This document shows positions 20,448 through 23,915 of a DNA stretch of 23,915 bases, piece after piece. The stretch's first letter is position 1; the number at the start of each line of letters is the position of its first letter. The notes under the pieces were generated by a model. That model saw only the letters and a program-made list of their open reading frames with translations, was not told the DNA's origin and searched no databases. The stretch covers positions 1-23,915 of the forward strand of contig USGG01000027.1 of the NCBI GenBank assembly GCA_900554215.1, written 5' to 3'. A program made the translations under genes and the position numbers. This DNA is from an uncultured Megasphaera sp. (GTDB lineage Bacteria > Bacillota > Negativicutes > Veillonellales > Megasphaeraceae).

Positions 20448-22433
20448 TTACCAAAGCTTTACCCGCTGCTCCGGCGCGACGTACATACCGTCGCCGTCCT
20501 CTACGTCATAGGCTTCGTAGAACGAATCCGTCGCTGAAAGAGCGCCGTTGACCCGGGCCTGCATGATGGGATGCGGGTCCGTCTGCACGCTCTGCAGGAG
20601 CAGCTGCGGCGTCATTTTGCTGGCAAAAATAGCGGCAAAACTGCGGTACAAATCGCGCAGCGTGTTTTCGTCTCCGCCGGCGATTTCCGTCGCGACGGAC
20701 AAGCCGCCGCAGTCGGCAATGGCTTCGTTGGCGACGAGAGCCCCGTTTTCATATAATCCCTCGCCTACTTCATAACGGCTGTAATAAGGGGCAAAGGCCG
20801 CGGCTTTTTGCTGAAACATCGCATAATCGCCGGCAGTCCACCAGTTCTTCATATTGCCGTCCTTATCGTACTGGCTGCCGTTGGGGTCGAAGGCATGGGA
20901 AATTTCATGGCCGATGACCACGCCGATGCCGCCGAGGTTCGCGCCGTACGAGGCGTCGGGGCTGTAGAAGGGCGGATTCAAGATGCCGGCGGGAATCGTA
21001 ATGCTGTTGTTCGCCGGGATATACGCGGCGTTGACGTCCTGCGGCTGAAAGGCGTACCATTTATCCGGGTCAAAATCAGTCCCAATAAGCTGATGTACCT
21101 GATCCTGCACCAACACGGCGTTGTGCATGATATTGCTCAGCAAATCGCCTCCGTCCTCTTTGGATACGACGTCAGGCATATCCTCAATAATCGGCTTGTC
21201 GTCCGCCGCCGGGCCGCCGACAAACACGCGCAGGGCGTCGAGCTTGCCTACGGCTTCCTTCTTCGTATCCTCGCCGAGCCAATCGTTTTTCAGCAGGCGC
21301 TCCCGGTATACGCCGCGGATCTTGTCGATCATCGCCGTCACGTCCTGCACGGCGTCAGTCGAACAATGGTCCTTCATGTAGATTTGGCCAAATTCATAGG
21401 GAAGAAGCGCCTGAACCATGCGGCTCGCCGTCTCCTCGTCGCTTCGGCTCTTCTCGATGCCCAAGCGGTACTGCGTATAGCTCCGCTGCAAATCGCGAAG
21501 CCGCCTGTCAGCGTAAGGAGCGAATCCGTCCATAATGCGGAACACGGCGTAGCTTTTCAACAGGGGCAGATTGTCCTGGACGTACGCCTCGTCTAGCTTC
21601 TGAAGATAGGCCGCGTCGGCCAGAAACAGCTTCTTCTCCTTTGTCAGCTTCCACGACGACAGTAGGCGGCGGCCATCCATATGAGGCATGAAGGCTTCGA
21701 TCTCTTTCCGCGTATACATCGTATTCAACACGGCAAAGTCATTGCGTTCTTCGCTGCTCAGCATGACCGGTGCCCAACTCTGTTCCATGGCAAAAATAGC
21801 TTCGGCCTGCCGGGCCGCTTCCTCTTCCGGGCACCCCGCCTCGGCCAGCACGGCGGCAATATACTTCTTATAGGCCTGCCATGCGCCGGGCTGGGGCTCC
21901 TTTTCCAGCTCGTATTTGCTCAAAATCGTCCCCGCCGACACGATGCGGGCGGCATAACGCAGCGAATCGGGCATGCGGTCCGCCGTATAATCGACGAATA
22001 CGGACGCGCCGGACACTTCCCTCACCTGGAGCAGGGCCTGGGTCAGCCCGTCCGTCGTTCCGGCCTGCCGCACGGGAGCCAGCACGTCCTGCAGATGCTG
22101 CCGCGCCGTCGCGTCGCGCCGTTCCATGTCGACAGCGCAGCGATACAAATCAGCGATTTTCTGCTCCGGCGTCCCTTTCGCGTACGAGCCCTCCTTGGCA
22201 GAGATTTCATGGAGCTCCTGTTCTAAAATTTTTGTGTTTTTCAGCGATTGTTCCTTAAACCAAGACCAGGAAGGCTCGGTCGGTTCAATCTTTTTTTCCG
22301 CCAGTGTCGCCCCGTTGACGGCTAAGTAAAAGTCGTCCCGCTCTGAAACGGGCTCCTGAGCCTGGACCGTGCCGAAAGCCAGCAGCGCCGTCAGGGCCAG
22401 CGCGGCCAGGCGTTGTTTCGTCCCATATTTCAT
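20448..22433 (-). CDS. M13-family (neprilysin-like) zinc metallopeptidase, secreted
   Basis: A 661-residue peptidase of the PepO/neprilysin family, which cleaves short peptides. It begins with a signal peptide: KYGTKQR, a hydrophobic core AALALTALLAFG, and a likely cleavage after VQA (near residue 25), so it should be exported. The zinc site is HEISH (509-513) with the third ligand E570 and D574 in EAIADCGG; the C-terminal PEQRVKLW resembles the family end. The order and spacing fit an active enzyme. AAGGA lies 5 nt before ATG 22433, and GGGAG further upstream. It follows queC by 30 nt and may be co-transcribed with it, though the two have no obvious functional link. No clear terminator is seen between it and mgsA. 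Confidence 0.93.
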   Translation of the reverse strand: MKYGTKQRLAALALTALLAFGTVQAQEPVSERDDFYLAVNGATLAEKKIEPTEPSWSWFKEQSLKNTKILEQELHEISAKEGSYAKGTPEQKIADLYRCAVDMERRDATARQHLQDVLAPVRQAGTTDGLTQALLQVREVSGASVFVDYTADRMPDSLRYAARIVSAGTILSKYELEKEPQPGAWQAYKKYIAAVLAEAGCPEEEAARQAEAIFAMEQSWAPVMLSSEERNDFAVLNTMYTRKEIEAFMPHMDGRRLLSSWKLTKEKKLFLADAAYLQKLDEAYVQDNLPLLKSYAVFRIMDGFAPYADRRLRDLQRSYTQYRLGIEKSRSDEETASRMVQALLPYEFGQIYMKDHCSTDAVQDVTAMIDKIRGVYRERLLKNDWLGEDTKKEAVGKLDALRVFVGGPAADDKPIIEDMPDVVSKEDGGDLLSNIMHNAVLVQDQVHQLIGTDFDPDKWYAFQPQDVNAAYIPANNSITIPAGILNPPFYSPDASYGANLGGIGVVIGHEISHAFDPNGSQYDKDGNMKNWWTAGDYAMFQQKAAAFAPYYSRYEVGEGLYENGALVANEAIADCGGLSVATEIAGGDENTLRDLYRSFAAIFASKMTPQLLLQSVQTDPHPIMQARVNGALSATDSFYEAYDVEDGDGMYVAPEQRVKLW

Positions 22434-22463
22434 CGGTATCCTTACTCCCTTCCAGTCGGAAAT

Positions 22464-23153
22464 CTATCGTACAGTCAGCGCCGGATCGGCTGCGCCGTTG
22501 GCGGCAAAGGCCTTGGCCCGGTCGATGCAGGTCGCGCAGACGCCGCAGGGCTTGTCGCCGCCTTCATAGCAGCTCCAGGTCAGTTCGTACGGAGCGCCCA
22601 GCCGCAGCCCTTCCTTGACGACGCCGGCCTTGTTCCACGACAGCAGCGGCGCTTCCAGGCGGCACGTGCGGCCCGATCCTTCGTAAATAGCCGCCGCCAT
22701 GGCCTGTTCAAACTCAGGCGTACAGTCCGGATACGCCCGTCCCGCCGCGTCATCGGCGTGGGCTCCGTAATAGATCGTTTCGGCGCCGACGCTGACGGCA
22801 ATCGCCGCGGCATAGGATAAAAATAAGCCGTTGCGGAAGGGCACATACGTATCAACAGTCCCTTCGCCGCCCAATTCCTTCAGCTGCTCCGCATAGGATT
22901 CATGGCGGATTTCCTTGCCGCTCCCCTGCAGCAGGGAGCTGTCGCTCAGGGCGAAGGCCTGAGATAAATTCGTTTCTTTATGAGCCACGCCGTAATAGGC
23001 GGCTACCTGACGGGCCGCCTGTATTTCCTTTGCGTGCTTTTGTCCGTAATAGGCCGTCAGGGCCAATACCTCACCGGCGCCGTATCGTTCCACAGCCATA
23101 GCCAGGCAGGTCGTCGAATCGACGCCGCCGCTCAGCAGTACAATGCATTTCAT
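22464..23153 (-). CDS. queC: 7-cyano-7-deazaguanine synthase
   Basis: Makes preQ0 from 7-carboxy-7-deazaguanine with ATP and ammonia, in queuosine biosynthesis. The 229-residue protein has the N-terminal PP-loop SGGVDS (8-13), the YYGQKHAKEI segment, VPFRNGLFLSYAAAIA, and the C-terminal zinc-site cysteines C195, C203, C206 and C209 in the CxGVCxTC arrangement. ATG 23153 follows AAGGAA. No queD, queE or queF gene lies nearby in the window, and the leader (~28 nt) is too short for a preQ1 riboswitch. The M13 peptidase gene follows after 30 nt. Confidence 0.96.
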   Translation of the reverse strand: MKCIVLLSGGVDSTTCLAMAVERYGAGEVLALTAYYGQKHAKEIQAARQVAAYYGVAHKETNLSQAFALSDSSLLQGSGKEIRHESYAEQLKELGGEGTVDTYVPFRNGLFLSYAAAIAVSVGAETIYYGAHADDAAGRAYPDCTPEFEQAMAAAIYEGSGRTCRLEAPLLSWNKAGVVKEGLRLGAPYELTWSCYEGGDKPCGVCATCIDRAKAFAANGAADPALTVR

Positions 23154-23188
23154 ACTATATTCTTCCTTTCCATCTGTGCAATGACCCT

Positions 23189-23197
23189 ATTATACCA
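23189..23197 (-). promoter_or_regulatory. Putative extended -10 promoter of queC
   Basis: On the minus strand TGG precedes a perfect TATAAT (23189-23194), matching TGnTATAAT, with no clear -35. Predicted start near 23182. Confidence 0.5.
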
Positions 23198-23230
23198 TAT
23201 TTTGCCAAGCTGTTTTCCTGATGAAATCCC

Positions 23231-23258
23231 TTGCATTCCTCCAGCGGTCCTTTATAAT
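23231..23258 (+). promoter_or_regulatory. Putative promoter of the truncated EamA transporter gene
   Basis: TTGCAT (23231-23236), a 16-bp spacer and TATAAT (23253-23258). A GGGAG ribosome site (23284-23288) and ATG 23297 follow. Confidence 0.5.
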
Positions 23259-23296
23259 AAAAACCATAACGCACAATCGTAAAGGGAGTAGATATC

Positions 23297-23461
23297 ATGA
23301 TTAAAGCACTGCTGCTCATATACGCCATTTGGGGATTTAACTGGGTCGCCATGAAGGAAGCGACACTCTTTTTCCCGCCGGTCCTCTTTGCCTGTTACCG
23401 CTTTGCCGTGCCTTCATACGTCGCAAGTAGCTGCTCCGTGTACACTCCCGGAGCTTTGTAG
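23297..23461 (+). pseudogene. EamA/DMT-family transporter, 5' fragment broken by a sequence join
   Basis: The reading frame opens MIKALLLIYAIWGFNWVAMKE, a typical first membrane segment of EamA (drug/metabolite transporter) proteins, and continues in family style to CYRFA (about residue 37). From codon 38 (base 23408) the sequence no longer looks like the family and stops at TAG (23459-23461) after 54 residues; intact members have about 290-300. A promoter and GGGAG ribosome site precede it, so the gene was normal up to the break. The break coincides with the change to foreign codon use, so this is an intact transporter gene cut by a chimeric or recombination join rather than a decayed gene. 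Confidence 0.7.
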
Positions 23462-23915
23462 ACTATCATAGGCGGATCAATCTTGATCATGGAGTTGCCA
23501 CCCTTAACGGCCTCCACTAAGACCATGTTCGGCTCCTTATCTATGTATGGATGTACAAGCTGCATCCTCTTTGGCTCAAGCCTGTGCTCATGCAGGCATT
23601 CAAATATCTCAGCCAGCCTGAACGGCTTATGTATCATATAAAAACTTCCGCCGGGTTTAAGGGCATGCTCTGCCGCTGCCACCACCTGATCCAACGTCAC
23701 ATGCACCTCATGTCTCGCTATGTTCTTCGGAGCATCCGGATTCTCCAGACCGTGACTGCCCTTTATGTATGGCGGATTTGAGGTCACTATGTCAAAGGAG
23801 GCCTTCTTGTAGTTACAAGAGACCTCCTTTATATCTCCGTTATCTATTCGCACTAAACCGTCAAGCCCATTGAGGCTCACGCTCCTTGCCGCCATGTCCG
23901 CACATGCAGGCTGAA
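23395..23915 (-). CDS. tRNA1(Val) adenine-37 N6-methyltransferase-like protein (TrmN6/YabB family), partial
   Basis: The frame enters from the right edge with QPACADMAARSVSLNGL, so the true start lies outside the window. TSNPPYIKG has the NPPY motif of amino-N6 methyltransferases, followed by a KPGGSFYMIHKP strand-loop and the family C-terminal MIKIDPPMIVYKAPGVYTEQLL. The family methylates A37 of tRNA-Val using SAM. The last residues and the stop codon (23395-23397) fall within EamA-derived DNA, so the natural 3' end is missing. Codon use differs from the rest of the window: Ile is mostly ATA and Arg AGA/AGG, against ATC/ATT and CGC/CGG elsewhere. This points to another organism, perhaps a Lachnospiraceae-type Firmicute. 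Confidence 0.82.
   Translation of the reverse strand, partial: QPACADMAARSVSLNGLDGLVRIDNGDIKEVSCNYKKASFDIVTSNPPYIKGSHGLENPDAPKNIARHEVHVTLDQVVAAAEHALKPGGSFYMIHKPFRLAEIFECLHEHRLEPKRMQLVHPYIDKEPNMVLVEAVKGGNSMIKIDPPMIVYKAPGVYTEQLLATYEGTAKR

Noticed and set aside
23155..23352. 65-codon minus-strand frame upstream of queC
   Set aside because: It runs across the queC promoter and the opposite strand of the EamA gene start, with no ribosome site or domain.
1..23915. CRISPR array, insertion sequence, tRNA or rRNA genes, phage genes
   Set aside because: I saw no regularly spaced repeats, transposase motifs, cloverleaf or rRNA-like sequence anywhere in the window.

Overview
The window reads as a mid-GC Firmicute chromosome fragment. 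Strong AGGAGG-type ribosome sites, GTG and TTG starts, Bacillus-like sigma-A promoters, a CcpN/PpsR pair and a class A penicillin-binding protein all fit. I favour a Negativicute (Megasphaera/Veillonellaceae-like), but that is inference from general gene style, not proof. Most genes lie on the minus strand. The last ~510 bases (from about 23,405) differ sharply in codon use and look like DNA from another genome joined on.

Layout, left to right: the 5' part of a WecG/TagA/CpsF glycosyltransferase with a TTG start (1-417, minus, cut by the window edge); guaB (minus) with its own promoter; recG (minus); rpmB (plus) divergent from recG; a bidirectional terminator; a three-gene minus-strand operon (11402 to 4437) of a 1625-residue multidomain protein, a lactate/malate-dehydrogenase-like protein and a two-domain flavodoxin-like oxidoreductase; a terminator; ccpN-ppsR (minus); a terminator; ppsA (minus); a 343-base divergent intergenic region; a class A PBP (plus); two terminators; mgsA-pyk (minus) with its own promoter and structured leader; an M13 metallopeptidase and queC (minus); the first ~37 codons of an EamA-type transporter (plus), broken by the join; and the 3' part of a TrmN6-like tRNA methyltransferase (minus) with foreign codon use.

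The genes around 11.4-20.3 kb concentrate on the phosphoenolpyruvate/pyruvate node. PpsA makes PEP from pyruvate, PpsR switches PpsA by Thr phosphorylation, a CcpN-like repressor is encoded just upstream of PpsR, pyruvate kinase runs the opposite reaction, and methylglyoxal synthase drains triose phosphate above the node.

The best candidate for an undescribed system is the operon headed by the 1625-residue protein. It joins an HD phosphohydrolase-like domain, a long helical (HEAT/ARM-like) middle, a NadD-type nucleotidylyltransferase domain and a phosphoribosyltransferase-like domain. Two redox-cofactor-type enzymes follow it, and a terminator hairpin sits almost at its ribosome site. The parts suggest nucleotide or pyridine-cofactor chemistry, but no function can be assigned from the sequence.
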